From Saprospiraceae bacterium (GTDB taxonomy: Bacteria; Bacteroidota; Bacteroidia; Chitinophagales; Saprospiraceae): 64,000 nucleotides of DNA. The translations under genes and the position numbers were made by a program. Within the stretch, counting starts at the first letter, position 1. Every line of letters starts with the position of its first letter. The notes beneath the pieces were generated by a model that saw only the letters and a list, made by a program, of their open reading frames with translations, was not told the DNA's origin and made no database searches. This document shows positions 1 through 10,149 of this stretch, in pieces. The stretch spans positions 18,554 to 82,553 of the forward strand of contig JAGQWX010000019.1 of assembly GCA_020436935.1 (NCBI GenBank). Direction: 5' to 3'.

Positions 1-1374
1 GATGACAAATATTTCTTGTCTGCAACTATCAGAAGAGACGGTTCTTCAAGATTCTCACCTGCCAACAGATTTGCAGTATTCCCTGCAGTTTCTGCAGCAT
101 GGAGGATCAGTGGCGAAGATTTCATGAAAGATGGATTGTTTGATGACTTGAAATTGAGAGCCAGCTGGGGTAAAACCGGTAACCAGGCAATTCCTGACTA
201 CAACTTCATCGACAGATGGGGTGGATCTATTGGTTCTGCATTCTATGCAATCAATGGTTCAAACAACTCTGCAACAACTGGATATCACTTGACCAACATT
301 GGTACAGACGCCCTTAACTCTCCAACAAAATGGGAAGAAGGTGAAACTGCCAACTTGGGTATTGATGCGACTTTGTTGGACAACAAACTTGGTGTTGTAT
401 TGGACGTTTACAGAAGAAAAACAAATGACCTTCTCTACAACTCTGCGTTGCCAGGAACAGTAGGTTTGGTTGGTGTACCATTCAGAAACGTTGCTTCTAT
501 GCAAAATACCGGTTTTGACTTCCAGGTTACATGGAGAGACAACATCTCAAAAGATTTCTCATACAACATCGACCTCAATTTGGGTAGATACGTGAATGAG
601 ATCTTGAAAGTAGATGATGTGGTTGACTTCTTCTATCCAAACCCTCAGCAAGGACAAATCGGTAGCCGTTTGTCAACAGACATCAACATCAATAAAGTTG
701 GTTACCCTATCTCTTCATTCAGAGGATATGTAACTGATGGTATTTTTGAAACACAAGCTGATTTGGACGCCCTGCAGCAAACTGGTGGTGTTATTGGAGG
801 TTTGAGATTCAAAGATTTGAACGGTGACAAGAAAATTACTGATGCAGATTATGACATCATAGGTAGCCCTCACCCTGATATCTTCGGTGGTTTGAACCTT
901 GGTGTAACTTATAAGAAGCTTGATGTGAATGCATTCTTTGTAGGTTCATACGGAAACCAAATTTTCAACTATACAAGAGTATTTACACACTTCAGACAAT
1001 TCTTTGCGAACGTTGACAGAAACTACTACCTTAATAACGGTAAAAACGGAACTCCTAGGTTGAATGCATCTGACTCAGGATCAAGATTTGCCAGCGACTA
1101 CTATGTAGAGGATGGTTCATACCTGAGACTCGGTCAATTGCAGGCAGCATATAACTTGACATTCCCTGCCAGCAAATTTGGTTTGAGTAAGCTGAAAGTG
1201 TATGTACAAGGTCAAAACCTGTTTACAATCACTGGCTATAGTGGTCTTGACCCTGCATTGTCAAATGCTAACATCGGACCTGGCAATGCTTTGAATGACA
1301 TCTGGACAGGATTTGATATTGGACAAGTACCTTCATCAAAAATCTTTTCTTTCGGAGTTATTGCTGATTTTTAA
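1..1374 (+). CDS. SusC/RagA-family TonB-dependent outer membrane transporter, C-terminal part
   Basis: The reading frame is open from the first base, so the gene begins upstream of the window and only about 457 residues are present. They match the beta-barrel part of SusC/RagA receptors, which import oligosaccharides or peptides across the outer membrane with TonB energy. Typical marks are the aromatic-rich strands, the [13 protein letters not shown] segment near the start, the [20 protein letters not shown] segment midway, and a C-terminus ending in an aromatic residue (VIADF), as expected for a barrel recognised by the BAM machinery. The plug and carboxypeptidase-like domains lie outside. 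A SusD-like gene follows after 21 bases, the standard pairing. The first in-frame start-like codon (TTG at 16) is not a real start. The ligand cannot be told from the sequence. Confidence 0.95.
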   Translation, partial: DDKYFLSATIRRDGSSRFSPANRFAVFPAVSAAWRISGEDFMKDGLFDDLKLRASWGKTGNQAIPDYNFIDRWGGSIGSAFYAINGSNNSATTGYHLTNIGTDALNSPTKWEEGETANLGIDATLLDNKLGVVLDVYRRKTNDLLYNSALPGTVGLVGVPFRNVASMQNTGFDFQVTWRDNISKDFSYNIDLNLGRYVNEILKVDDVVDFFYPNPQQGQIGSRLSTDININKVGYPISSFRGYVTDGIFETQADLDALQQTGGVIGGLRFKDLNGDKKITDADYDIIGSPHPDIFGGLNLGVTYKKLDVNAFFVGSYGNQIFNYTRVFTHFRQFFANVDRNYYLNNGKNGTPRLNASDSGSRFASDYYVEDGSYLRLGQLQAAYNLTFPASKFGLSKLKVYVQGQNLFTITGYSGLDPALSNANIGPGNALNDIWTGFDIGQVPSSKIFSFGVIADF

Positions 1375-1395
1375 TCTAATAAAGGAATAATTAAA

Positions 1396-3108
1396 ATGAA
1401 TAAGATATTTAAATTTTTCATGGCATTTGGTGTAGCCGGCTTTCTTTTCTCTTCATGTAATGAAAGCTTTCTTGAAACTCCTGTGCAGGGAGCGGTTTCA
1501 TCAGATGTATTGGCCGCCGACGAAAACGGCGTCGGTGCTTCGCTGATTTCTGTTTACCACATGCTCAATGGGCATAATGGAGCTGGTAACCCATGGGGTG
1601 CTGCGCCATCTAACTATACCTTTAATTATGCATCTGACGACCAACACAAAGGTTCAGAATTGTCAGATGGACCCGATGCACATCAGAATGCTTTATACAA
1701 ATGGACACCGGGTCTTGGTCAATACAGGGAGAAATTTCTTGCTGTATACGAAGGCGTAAGAAGGGCTAACAACACCATCCAGCTGGCAAACAGGTACAAG
1801 GATGCTGGTGGAAATGCAGCATTTGTTGACAGGGTTACAGGAGAAGCACTTTTCCTCAGAGCCTGGTATCATTTTGAAGGTTATAAAATTTGGGTGAATG
1901 TTCCATATTATACAGAAGAGGACACAGATTTCAGAAAGAAAAATGACCAACCTGTATTACCGCTTATCATTGCAGATTTGGAAAGAGCAATTACTCTTTT
2001 GCCAGATACAAGATCTCAAGTTGGAAGAACTGACAAAGCAGTAGCAAGAGCTTTTTTGGGTAAAGCTAAGTTGTATGCTAAAGACTTTGCAGGAGCTAAA
2101 GCAGCATTTGATGCAGTTGTTGCAACTGGTAGATTCTCTTTGGCACCTTGTTATCAGAGTAACTTTGTTATTTCAACCCAAAATACTTCAGAATCTATTT
2201 TCGCTCATCAGGCTTCTGTAAACGATGGTGACGGTAACGGATCCAACACCAACTACTTGGAAAGATTGGGTGCTCCTCACAACGATTCTCATACAGGATG
2301 TTGCGGATTCAACCAACCTACTCAGGATTTGGTAAATTCATATCAGGTTGATGCAAACGGTCTTCCAGTTGCTAATTGGAATGCCAACAGAGTTGCAGTT
2401 AATAAATCCGCTACACTTGACCCAAGAGTTGACTTTGTTGCTGGTCGTACTGGAGTACCTTACCTTGACTGGGGTCCACACAAAGACTCATGGATCAGAG
2501 GTAACGGTTGGTCTGGTATGTACAGTGCTAAAAAGAACATGAAGCTGACAACGGATGCTGCTGGTCCAGGATGGACTACCAACCAATTGCACGCCAAAAA
2601 CGTGGAATTGATCAGATATGCTGATGTTCTTTTGATGTTGGCTGAGTGTGAAGTAGAAATTGGAAGTCTTGAAAGAGCAAGAGAATTGGTCAACATGGTT
2701 AGAAAGAGAGCAGGCAACTGTGCTCAGGGACCTGTTGGTGGACCACTAATTCTTGACAACATCAAAGATGACAGAATCACTTGGGCTAACTACGATGTTA
2801 AGGAATACCCAACTGCATGGACTGACAAAAACATTGCAAGAGAGGCTGTTAGAAGAGAAAGAAGACTCGAGCTTGCTTTTGAGGGACACAGATTGTTTGA
2901 CCTTAAGAGATGGGGTATTCTTGAGCCTACCATCAATGCCTACAGAGCTTACGAATCCAAACTTACTAATGTTGTAAACGGTGTAGAAGTAAGAATCGCT
3001 GTACTTGATGGTGCTGAAGCTCCAGCTCCTAAGCATTATGCATTCCCATTGCCAGGTGCTGAGGTTGATATTTCAGGTGGAAACTTGAAACAGAATGAAG
3101 GTTACTAA
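1396..3108 (+). CDS. SusD/RagB-family nutrient-binding outer membrane lipoprotein
   Basis: 570 residues, the usual size for SusD homologues, which sit as a lid on the SusC barrel and bind glycans at the cell surface. The N-terminus is a lipoprotein signal with lipobox FSSC, so Cys20 should be lipidated. The N-terminal half shows the TPR-like helical SusD fold (VTGEALFLRAWYHFEGYK, then PLIIADLERAI). The C-terminal half carries the conserved ELIRYADVLLMLAE and RERRLELAFEGHRLFDLKRW segments near residues 400 and 500. It is translated with the SusC gene just upstream, and a strong terminator follows, so the SusC-SusD transcript probably ends here. The gene choice is safe; the glycan is unknown. 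Confidence 0.96.
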   Translation: MNKIFKFFMAFGVAGFLFSSCNESFLETPVQGAVSSDVLAADENGVGASLISVYHMLNGHNGAGNPWGAAPSNYTFNYASDDQHKGSELSDGPDAHQNALYKWTPGLGQYREKFLAVYEGVRRANNTIQLANRYKDAGGNAAFVDRVTGEALFLRAWYHFEGYKIWVNVPYYTEEDTDFRKKNDQPVLPLIIADLERAITLLPDTRSQVGRTDKAVARAFLGKAKLYAKDFAGAKAAFDAVVATGRFSLAPCYQSNFVISTQNTSESIFAHQASVNDGDGNGSNTNYLERLGAPHNDSHTGCCGFNQPTQDLVNSYQVDANGLPVANWNANRVAVNKSATLDPRVDFVAGRTGVPYLDWGPHKDSWIRGNGWSGMYSAKKNMKLTTDAAGPGWTTNQLHAKNVELIRYADVLLMLAECEVEIGSLERARELVNMVRKRAGNCAQGPVGGPLILDNIKDDRITWANYDVKEYPTAWTDKNIAREAVRRERRLELAFEGHRLFDLKRWGILEPTINAYRAYESKLTNVVNGVEVRIAVLDGAEAPAPKHYAFPLPGAEVDISGGNLKQNEGY

Positions 3109-3136
3109 TCAATAACTTGATTGGTTATAATAAAAG

Positions 3137-3168
3137 AGAGGGCTGTATTTATACGGCCCTCTTTTTTT
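3137..3168 (+). terminator. Rho-independent terminator after the SusD gene
   Basis: Arms AGAGGGC (3137-3143) and GCCCTCT (3156-3162) extend through a T:G wobble to a GTA/TAC inner stem closing a TTTA loop, and a run of seven T follows. It lies 28 bases after the SusD stop codon. Confidence 0.9.
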
Positions 3169-3240
3169 ATGGGACCCTACGCATATCGTATTTAACGCGG
3201 GATTATGACATAAATCAGGGAATTTATCTGTTTTAACTCA

Positions 3241-3269
3241 TTGATTTTAAACCATAAAACTTAGTTTTG
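3241..3269 (+). promoter_or_regulatory. Bacteroidota-type promoter for the FG-GAP/UnbV - GH1 operon
   Basis: TTG at 3241-3243 and TAGTTTTG at 3262-3269, separated by 18 bases, fit the TTG-N17-23-TAnnTTTG consensus of Bacteroidota vegetative promoters. It lies between the upstream terminator and the ATG at 3288, so the next three genes can be expressed apart from SusC-SusD. The box covers the TTG at 3267, which argues against that codon being a start. Confidence 0.7.
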
Positions 3270-3287
3270 CAGCGAATAAAAACAATC

Positions 3288-6200
3288 ATGTCCCAATCAT
3301 TTATAGGAAAGTCTTGTCTGGTCATTTTCATTTTTACTGTCTTTATGCATTCTTGCAAAAACGACCAAAAAACTTCCTCTTCATCGACCTCATTTTTTGA
3401 GGAGAGAATGGGTGACCATACCGGAATCCATTTCAACAACAAGGTTGAAGACAGAGCAGACTTTAATATACTCACCTATAGGAATTTTTACAATGGGGGA
3501 GGTGTCGCTATTGGTGATATCAACAATGATGGTCTGGATGACATTTATTTTGCCTCCAATCTTGAATCCAATAAATTATACCTCAATTCTGGTGACTTAA
3601 AATTTGAGGACATTACATCAAAAGCAGGAGTTGAAGGTACTGGTTTCTGGGCGACAGGTGTGGCGATGGTAGACATCAATGCAGATGGACTCCTCGATAT
3701 TTATGTTTGCTATTCTGGCGAAGCAGCAGGTGGAAAAAGAAACAATGAACTTTTTATCAACAATGGAGACCTTACTTTTTCAGAAAAGGCAGTAGAGTTT
3801 GGTCTTGCAGATGATGGACTCACCACTCAGGCTTCTTTTTTTGATTACGACAAAGATGGTGATCTGGATTGTTTTATTCTCAATAACAGCTACTCTGATC
3901 CCCAGAGAATACAGGAAGTTTCCAGAGACAGATTCAATTATGGCGCAACGGGTGGTGACAGGCTTTACCGCAATGATGGAGGTAAATTCACGGATGTTAC
4001 AAAAGAAGCAGGCATTTTTTCGGGAGACATTGATTTTGGACTTGGTGTTTCCACAGGAGACGTCAATAATGATGGATATCTCGACATTTATATTTCCAAT
4101 GACTTTTGGGAAAGAGACTACCTGTACATCAATCAAAAGGATGGTACATTCAAAGAAGAATTGACAGAACGATTTGGCTATATTTCAGCGAATAGCATGG
4201 GGGCGGATATTGCAGACATCAACAATGATGGTTATCTCGACATTTTTTCGACCGATATGCTGCCAGCCTCCAATAAAAGACTGAAATCAGCTATCCACCT
4301 TGAAGAGTATTTTTTGGAGGATTTAAAAATGAAGAATACTTATTTCTTCCAATATGTGCAGAATGGTCTCCAAATCAACAATGGTGATGGAAGTTTTAAG
4401 GAGATGGCCAGATATGCAGGTGTAGATGCAACTGACTGGAGCTGGGGTAGTTTAATTGCCGACTTTGATAATGACGGGAACAAGGACATCTTTGTAAGTA
4501 ACGGTATCTATCATGATATCACAGATATGGACTTTGTTGACTTTGTTGCTGATGAAAGCAGAGTCAGGCAAGTGGTTGAAGAAAGTGGCAAAAATGACTT
4601 TACTCCTTTTGCCAAAATGATTCCTCTGAACCAACAAATCAACTACCTCTTCATCAACCAGGGCGATTTGAAATTTAAGAACATGGCGGTTGAAATGGGT
4701 ATCAAAACACCTACTTTCAGCAATGGGTCTGCCTATGCAGATCTCGACAATGACGGTGATATGGACCTCGTGGTCAACAATGTCAACAGTGAAGCCATTA
4801 TCTATGAAAATAAAACTGAAAATGATTATCTGAAAATAAAGCTCAAAGGTTCTGGTGCAAATACCTATGCCTTGGGAACAAGACTCAAATTGTATACCTC
4901 TAAAGGACAACAAATCATTGAGCACCTTCCATTTAGGGGATTTGAATCATCTTCCGGCTATGACCTGATCTTTGGTCTGGGAAAAGGAACAGAGATTGAC
5001 TCTCTGCTTGTAGAATGGTTTGATGGTAAAACTTCGGTACTTCCTGCAAATGAGCTCAAGAAAAATGAACTGAATCAAATTGACTATGCCACCGTGAGCT
5101 TCACCAATCCGGAAGTGCCAGTATCTCAAAATGTGATATTTGAGGAAATTACGAGTGAAGTTTTCCCGGAGGCATTTTACCACAAAGAAAACCTCTATAA
5201 CGATTTTGACCATGAAAGACTGGCACCACACATGCTTTCAAGCATGGGGCCAAAAATTCTGAAAGGAGATCTGAATGAAGACAATGAAGACGACATCATC
5301 ATTCTCGGGGCTAAAGGTCAGAAAACAGAGGTTTATCTCAATATCAATGGCAAGTTTGTCAAAAAAGAACAGGCATCATTTGAACTTGATAAAGTAAGCG
5401 ATAAAGTAGCAGGAGCACTATTCGATATTGATCAGGACAATGATCTTGACCTGATGATAGCCATGGGTGGAAATGAATATCAGGGGGGTGAGATTTCATT
5501 CGTTTCAAGATTTTATCTCAATGATGGGACGGGTAAATTTGTACCGGATATGTTGGGTCCCTATGTTGCCGGCAATATTGGCTGCGTGGCTCCGTGCGAT
5601 TTTGACAATGATCACGACTACGACTTATTTATTGGTGCAAGATCTGTTCCAGGTGTTTACGGATCAACGCCCAGAAGTTGGTTTTTGAGAAATGATGGAG
5701 AGGGGTGGACGGATCTCACCGATCAAACCATAGGCACGCTGGGAATGGTTACCGACGCAACATGGGTAGATCTCAATGGAGATCAGCTGAAAGATCTGGT
5801 TGTGGTCGGTGAATGGATGCCCATCACTTATTTACTGAATGAAAAAGGCCAAAAACTAGGGCCCAAAAAATCGTTGACCAATTCCGAAGGATGGTGGAAT
5901 GTCATAAGACAGGATGACCTTGATGGAGATGGAGATATAGACTTTGTCGTAGGAAACTGGGGTGAAAATTTCAGGCTGAAGGCAAGTGTTGAGAAGCCGC
6001 TCAAACTGTATGTCAATGATTTTGACAAGAATGGTAAAATAGAGTCCATCCTTGAATGGTATGGCCCGGAAGATGACAGGCCATACCCATTTGCTTCTAA
6101 AATGGACCTTACTGCTCAATTGCCTTTTCTCAAGAAGAAAAATTTGAGGTACAGTGAATACGCTACCAAGCAGGTAAGTGACTTATTTGAAAAGGGCTTG

Positions 6201-6596
6201 CTTGACCAGTCTGAACAGCACATTTGTAAAACCTTTGCCAGCGGCATCGTATGGAACGATGATAAAGTGTTGAACTTTGTGCCTTTGCCGGTGGAAGCCC
6301 AACTCTCTGCAGTATTCGCGATAGACACGAGGGACTATGATGGAGACGGCATCAAAGATATTTTTCTAGGTGGTAATTTTTACCGGTTGAAGCCGGAGGT
6401 TGGAAGGATAGATGGATTCAACGGAGGCTATTTCAAAGGTGGCAAGGATAAGTCTTTTACCTATGTAAATGCCTTGGAATCAGGCCTTAAAATCAGTGGT
6501 GAAGTTCGGGATGCCCAGTTTTTTGATGGCATGCTCTTTCTTGCAAGGAACAACAATTCGACCTTGGTTTTCAGACCAACGAATTTTAATAAATAG
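3288..6596 (+). CDS. Large FG-GAP/VCBS repeat lipoprotein with UnbV/ASPIC domain
   Basis: About 1102 residues from the ATG at 3288; a TTG seven codons upstream lies inside the promoter box and was rejected. The N-terminus is a signal peptide ending in a lipobox-like MHSC. The protein is filled with calcium-binding FG-GAP/VCBS repeats of the form DINNDGLDDIYF, DYDKDGDLDCFI and DFDNDGNKDIFV, as in integrin-alpha-like propellers. One UnbV/ASPIC domain sits near residues 512-590 (FRGFESSSGYDLIFGLG). A second set of repeats follows, so two propellers are likely. Such proteins are common beside SusC/SusD pairs in the Bacteroidota, but their function is not established; surface carbohydrate binding is an inference. 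A paralogue follows after 20 bases. Confidence 0.93.
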   Translation: MSQSFIGKSCLVIFIFTVFMHSCKNDQKTSSSSTSFFEERMGDHTGIHFNNKVEDRADFNILTYRNFYNGGGVAIGDINNDGLDDIYFASNLESNKLYLNSGDLKFEDITSKAGVEGTGFWATGVAMVDINADGLLDIYVCYSGEAAGGKRNNELFINNGDLTFSEKAVEFGLADDGLTTQASFFDYDKDGDLDCFILNNSYSDPQRIQEVSRDRFNYGATGGDRLYRNDGGKFTDVTKEAGIFSGDIDFGLGVSTGDVNNDGYLDIYISNDFWERDYLYINQKDGTFKEELTERFGYISANSMGADIADINNDGYLDIFSTDMLPASNKRLKSAIHLEEYFLEDLKMKNTYFFQYVQNGLQINNGDGSFKEMARYAGVDATDWSWGSLIADFDNDGNKDIFVSNGIYHDITDMDFVDFVADESRVRQVVEESGKNDFTPFAKMIPLNQQINYLFINQGDLKFKNMAVEMGIKTPTFSNGSAYADLDNDGDMDLVVNNVNSEAIIYENKTENDYLKIKLKGSGANTYALGTRLKLYTSKGQQIIEHLPFRGFESSSGYDLIFGLGKGTEIDSLLVEWFDGKTSVLPANELKKNELNQIDYATVSFTNPEVPVSQNVIFEEITSEVFPEAFYHKENLYNDFDHERLAPHMLSSMGPKILKGDLNEDNEDDIIILGAKGQKTEVYLNINGKFVKKEQASFELDKVSDKVAGALFDIDQDNDLDLMIAMGGNEYQGGEISFVSRFYLNDGTGKFVPDMLGPYVAGNIGCVAPCDFDNDHDYDLFIGARSVPGVYGSTPRSWFLRNDGEGWTDLTDQTIGTLGMVTDATWVDLNGDQLKDLVVVGEWMPITYLLNEKGQKLGPKKSLTNSEGWWNVIRQDDLDGDGDIDFVVGNWGENFRLKASVEKPLKLYVNDFDKNGKIESILEWYGPEDDRPYPFASKMDLTAQLPFLKKKNLRYSEYATKQVSDLFEKGLLDQSEQHICKTFASGIVWNDDKVLNFVPLPVEAQLSAVFAIDTRDYDGDGIKDIFLGGNFYRLKPEVGRIDGFNGGYFKGGKDKSFTYVNALESGLKISGEVRDAQFFDGMLFLARNNNSTLVFRPTNFNK

Positions 6597-6616
6597 ATTT
6601 ATAACAGAACACACAT

Positions 6617-9600
6617 ATGAATTTTAAAACAAAAGCTTTTTGTCTGTTTGCCGCAACCATATTGGTTTCGTGCTCAGATAAAAGCGAAAAAGTTGCTCAG
6701 CTATTTACTTTACTGCCCCAGGAAGAAACAGGGGTAGATTTTTCTAATGTAATAACGGAGACAGATTCAATGAACATCATTGATTATGAATACATATACA
6801 ATGGTGGAGGTGTTGCATTGGCAGACTTTAACAATGATGGTCTGGAGGAGATTGTTTTTACAGGTAATATGGTCCCGGCCAGAATTTATAAAAACCTCGG
6901 AAATCTAAAGTTTGAAGACATCACTGAGTCAAGTTTGCTGAATACCAATGGCTTTTGGTGTACCGGTATAAATATTGCTGATGTCAATCAGGATGGATTG
7001 AAGGACATCTATATTACAACTTCCACCTATCAGGAACCTGATAGAAGAAAAAACTTTTTATTTATCAATGAATCAAATGGAGATGAAATAAAATTTTCGG
7101 AACAGGCAGATGAATATGCGGTAGCAGACACCAGTTACACTACAAATTCTGTTTTCTTTGATTACGACAATGATGGTGACCTCGATTTATTCCTCATCAA
7201 TAATAAGATGGATAAAAACGATTTCTCCAGGTACAAACGAGATAATGACGACCCGAGTTCTCCCAAAATAGACAAGCTTCTCGCTTGTGAATGGATGGAA
7301 GGAGCAAGTCACCCGGTGTATAAAGATGTTTCAGAGCAGGCAGGAATCACAAAACAAGGCTACAGTCTTGGTGTCAATATTGTGGACCTCAACAAAGATG
7401 GCTGGAAAGACATCTATATAACCAATGACTTTTTATCCAATGATGTGCTTTACATCAATAATGGAGATGGGACATTTACTGACCAGATCAAGGAATATTT
7501 CAATCATACCGCCTATTCTGCCATGGGTAATGATGTAGCTGACCTCAACAATGACGGTTTACAGGATATCGTCGCTGTTGACATGCTTCCGGAGACCAAC
7601 TACAGGAAGAAAACCATGATGGCCGCCAACAACTATACCAATTACATCAATAACTCTTCATTCCAATACACCTTCCAATTTGTAAGAAATGTATTGCAGC
7701 TCAACAATGGCACTAGCCCTAAATCAGGCCATCCAAGGTTCAGTGACATCGCTATGATGGCGGGCATTGAAGCAACAGACTGGTCGTGGACTCCAATGAT
7801 TGCTGACTTTGATGCAGACGGCTTCCGGGATTTGATCATCACCAATGGCTTTCCGAAAGATATAACAGATAAAGACTTCATGGACTATCAGTCTCAATAC
7901 GCTGCCTTCATTGATAAGAAAGAAATCCTGGGCAAAATTCCAGTAGTTAAGCTAAAAAACTATGCCTACAGGAACAACGGAAATCTGGGATTTGAGGATG
8001 TTGGTGAAGCATGGGGCATAACCACACCCAGTTTTTCAAATGGCGCGGCCTATGGAGATCTCGATAACGATGGCGATCTTGATTATGTGGTCAACAACAT
8101 AGACGATGCTGCCCATATTTACAGGAACAACAGCGCGAAAGGCGATAATAACCATTATTTGCAAATAGAATTGATTGGCAAAAAACCAAATCTCGATGCA
8201 AAAGGTACCATAATCAATTACAAGTCTGAGCACATCAGCAGCTCATTGGATTTCAATACTTCAAGAGGGTATTTGTCATGCGTATCTCCAAAGATTTATA
8301 TAGGTCTTGGTACTGATTCACTTGTGGATCTCGAAGTGATATGGCCGGATCATACAGTGACTACATTCAGTGATGTTAAGGCCAATCATGTACTCACCAT
8401 TGACCAGACAAAATCAACAGTAAGTCCATATGTTTTCCAAAAGCTGGATGTAGAGCCACTTTTAGTCAACAGCCCCAAAATTCCTGGAGATACCATTAGA
8501 CAGCAGGACAATATTGATTTCAATTCTGATCCATTATTGTTCAAAAAAATGTCGAATCATGGTCCCGGGATTGCAGTGGCAGATGTAAATGGAGATGGAC
8601 TTGACGATTATTATGTCGGTGGCCCGAGAGACTTCAATGGAAGGTTGTACATACAAACGGCTTCTGGGTTCTCCATGACGATAATGAGTGGTATAGATCC
8701 TGCTAAAGAAGAATTGGCTCCGGTTTTTACCGACGTAGACAATGACGGTGATCCGGACCTTTACATAGGATGTGGGTCAAATGAATACAATGCCAATGAT
8801 CCTAAATTACAAGATGAACTGTGGATCAATGAGGGAGGAAAGTTTACGAGAAAAGCCGAACTCAATGTCCCGAATATGCAAACTTCATGCGTAAGAGCTG
8901 CGGATTATGATGGGGATGGAGATATTGATTTTTTCATAGGAGGACGGTCCATTACCTATAAGTTTCCTCAGCCTGAAACATCATTTATTCTGTCCAATGA
9001 AAGCAGTGGTGGAAGTATAAAGTTCACCTTGATCGAAGCTCCATTCAAAGATCATAAAATGATGGTTGCAGATGCACTCTGGACAGACTTTGACAATGAT
9101 GGTAAGATTGACCTGATGCTGGCAGGAGATTTTGGGGGCATTCATTTGTATAAAAATACTGGAAAAACTCTTGAATTTGTAGCCAACAATACATTGAATG
9201 AGCTTACCGGCTGGTGGAACAGCATCAATGGCGCTGATCTCGACAATGACGGAGATGTGGATTACGTCCTCGGCAATTTTGGATTGAATTCTTTAGTGAA
9301 AGTGACTGATGACAAGCCCGTTAAAATTTACAGCAAAGACTTTGATGGCAATGGCTCCTATGATTTTATACCAACGGTATTTTTGAAGGGTGAAAATGGA
9401 AAATATCAGGAAGCACCCTATCATGTCAAAGGTGATTTGGTGAAAGAACTCAATGGCTTCAAGAAACAATTCATTTATTACAGCAGCATAGCCAGAGCAC
9501 CCATTGACAGCATCATTTCTGATGATTTCAGAAAAGGTGCATACATCGTTGAGGCCAAAAATTTAAACTCTTTGGTATTGATCAATGAAGGCAACGGGGC

Positions 9601-10144
9601 ATTCAAAGTTGTCAATTTGCCAAAGATGGCACAAGTTGCTCCAGTTATGGGAACTTGTATTGACGACTTTGACGGAGATGGTCAGCAAGACATTCTGGTG
9701 GTAGGAAATGATTATGGCGCCGAGATGACCATGGGGCGACTGGATGCTTCATATGGCACAATGCTCAAAGGCGATGGAAAAGGAGGTTTTATACCTGTGT
9801 CAATGAACGATTCCGGCCTTGATCTGAAGTGTGAACCAAGGAGCATTGCAAAACTATACCAGGGAGAGCGCTTGGTATATATGATAACCAACTACAATGG
9901 CCCTGTGCAGGGGATGGTTGGATCTACCCTGAAAAGCAACGTTAAAACGACTTATTCAGATAAGCTTGTACGTTTTTTGGATGCATCCGGAAAGTTGCTG
10001 GCTGTTCGTGAGTGTTACCAGGGAAATGGCTATCTGAGTCAATCCTCTTTGCATTTACCGGTGCCAATGGGATGCAGTAAGGTCGAAATAGTGAAATACA
10101 ATGGTGAAAAGCGTACTGAAGAAGTAGCACCAATCAGCATATAA
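6617..10144 (+). CDS. Second large FG-GAP/VCBS repeat lipoprotein with UnbV/ASPIC domain
   Basis: 1175 residues with a lipoprotein signal (lipobox VSC at residue 19). It has the same layout as the preceding gene: N-terminal VCBS repeats (DFNNDGLEEIVFTG, DVNQDGLKDIYITT, DYDNDGDLDLFLI), a UnbV/ASPIC domain near residues 515-590 (NTSRGYLSCVSPKIYIGLG), then a second propeller with further repeats (DVNGDGLDDYYVGG, DYDGDGDIDFFIGG). The two proteins are clearly paralogues that have diverged, not recent copies. The gene is followed 5 bases later by the GH1 glycosidase, so the three belong to one operon. The likely place is the outer membrane, facing the outside; function beyond Ca-dependent binding is not known. 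Confidence 0.93.
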   Translation: MNFKTKAFCLFAATILVSCSDKSEKVAQLFTLLPQEETGVDFSNVITETDSMNIIDYEYIYNGGGVALADFNNDGLEEIVFTGNMVPARIYKNLGNLKFEDITESSLLNTNGFWCTGINIADVNQDGLKDIYITTSTYQEPDRRKNFLFINESNGDEIKFSEQADEYAVADTSYTTNSVFFDYDNDGDLDLFLINNKMDKNDFSRYKRDNDDPSSPKIDKLLACEWMEGASHPVYKDVSEQAGITKQGYSLGVNIVDLNKDGWKDIYITNDFLSNDVLYINNGDGTFTDQIKEYFNHTAYSAMGNDVADLNNDGLQDIVAVDMLPETNYRKKTMMAANNYTNYINNSSFQYTFQFVRNVLQLNNGTSPKSGHPRFSDIAMMAGIEATDWSWTPMIADFDADGFRDLIITNGFPKDITDKDFMDYQSQYAAFIDKKEILGKIPVVKLKNYAYRNNGNLGFEDVGEAWGITTPSFSNGAAYGDLDNDGDLDYVVNNIDDAAHIYRNNSAKGDNNHYLQIELIGKKPNLDAKGTIINYKSEHISSSLDFNTSRGYLSCVSPKIYIGLGTDSLVDLEVIWPDHTVTTFSDVKANHVLTIDQTKSTVSPYVFQKLDVEPLLVNSPKIPGDTIRQQDNIDFNSDPLLFKKMSNHGPGIAVADVNGDGLDDYYVGGPRDFNGRLYIQTASGFSMTIMSGIDPAKEELAPVFTDVDNDGDPDLYIGCGSNEYNANDPKLQDELWINEGGKFTRKAELNVPNMQTSCVRAADYDGDGDIDFFIGGRSITYKFPQPETSFILSNESSGGSIKFTLIEAPFKDHKMMVADALWTDFDNDGKIDLMLAGDFGGIHLYKNTGKTLEFVANNTLNELTGWWNSINGADLDNDGDVDYVLGNFGLNSLVKVTDDKPVKIYSKDFDGNGSYDFIPTVFLKGENGKYQEAPYHVKGDLVKELNGFKKQFIYYSSIARAPIDSIISDDFRKGAYIVEAKNLNSLVLINEGNGAFKVVNLPKMAQVAPVMGTCIDDFDGDGQQDILVVGNDYGAEMTMGRLDASYGTMLKGDGKGGFIPVSMNDSGLDLKCEPRSIAKLYQGERLVYMITNYNGPVQGMVGSTLKSNVKTTYSDKLVRFLDASGKLLAVRECYQGNGYLSQSSLHLPVPMGCSKVEIVKYNGEKRTEEVAPISI

Positions 10145-10149
10145 ATTTT

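Noticed and set aside
3267..3287. TTG start for the first FG-GAP lipoprotein
   Set aside because: It lies inside a good TAnnTTTG promoter box; the ATG at 3288 gives a proper lipoprotein signal.
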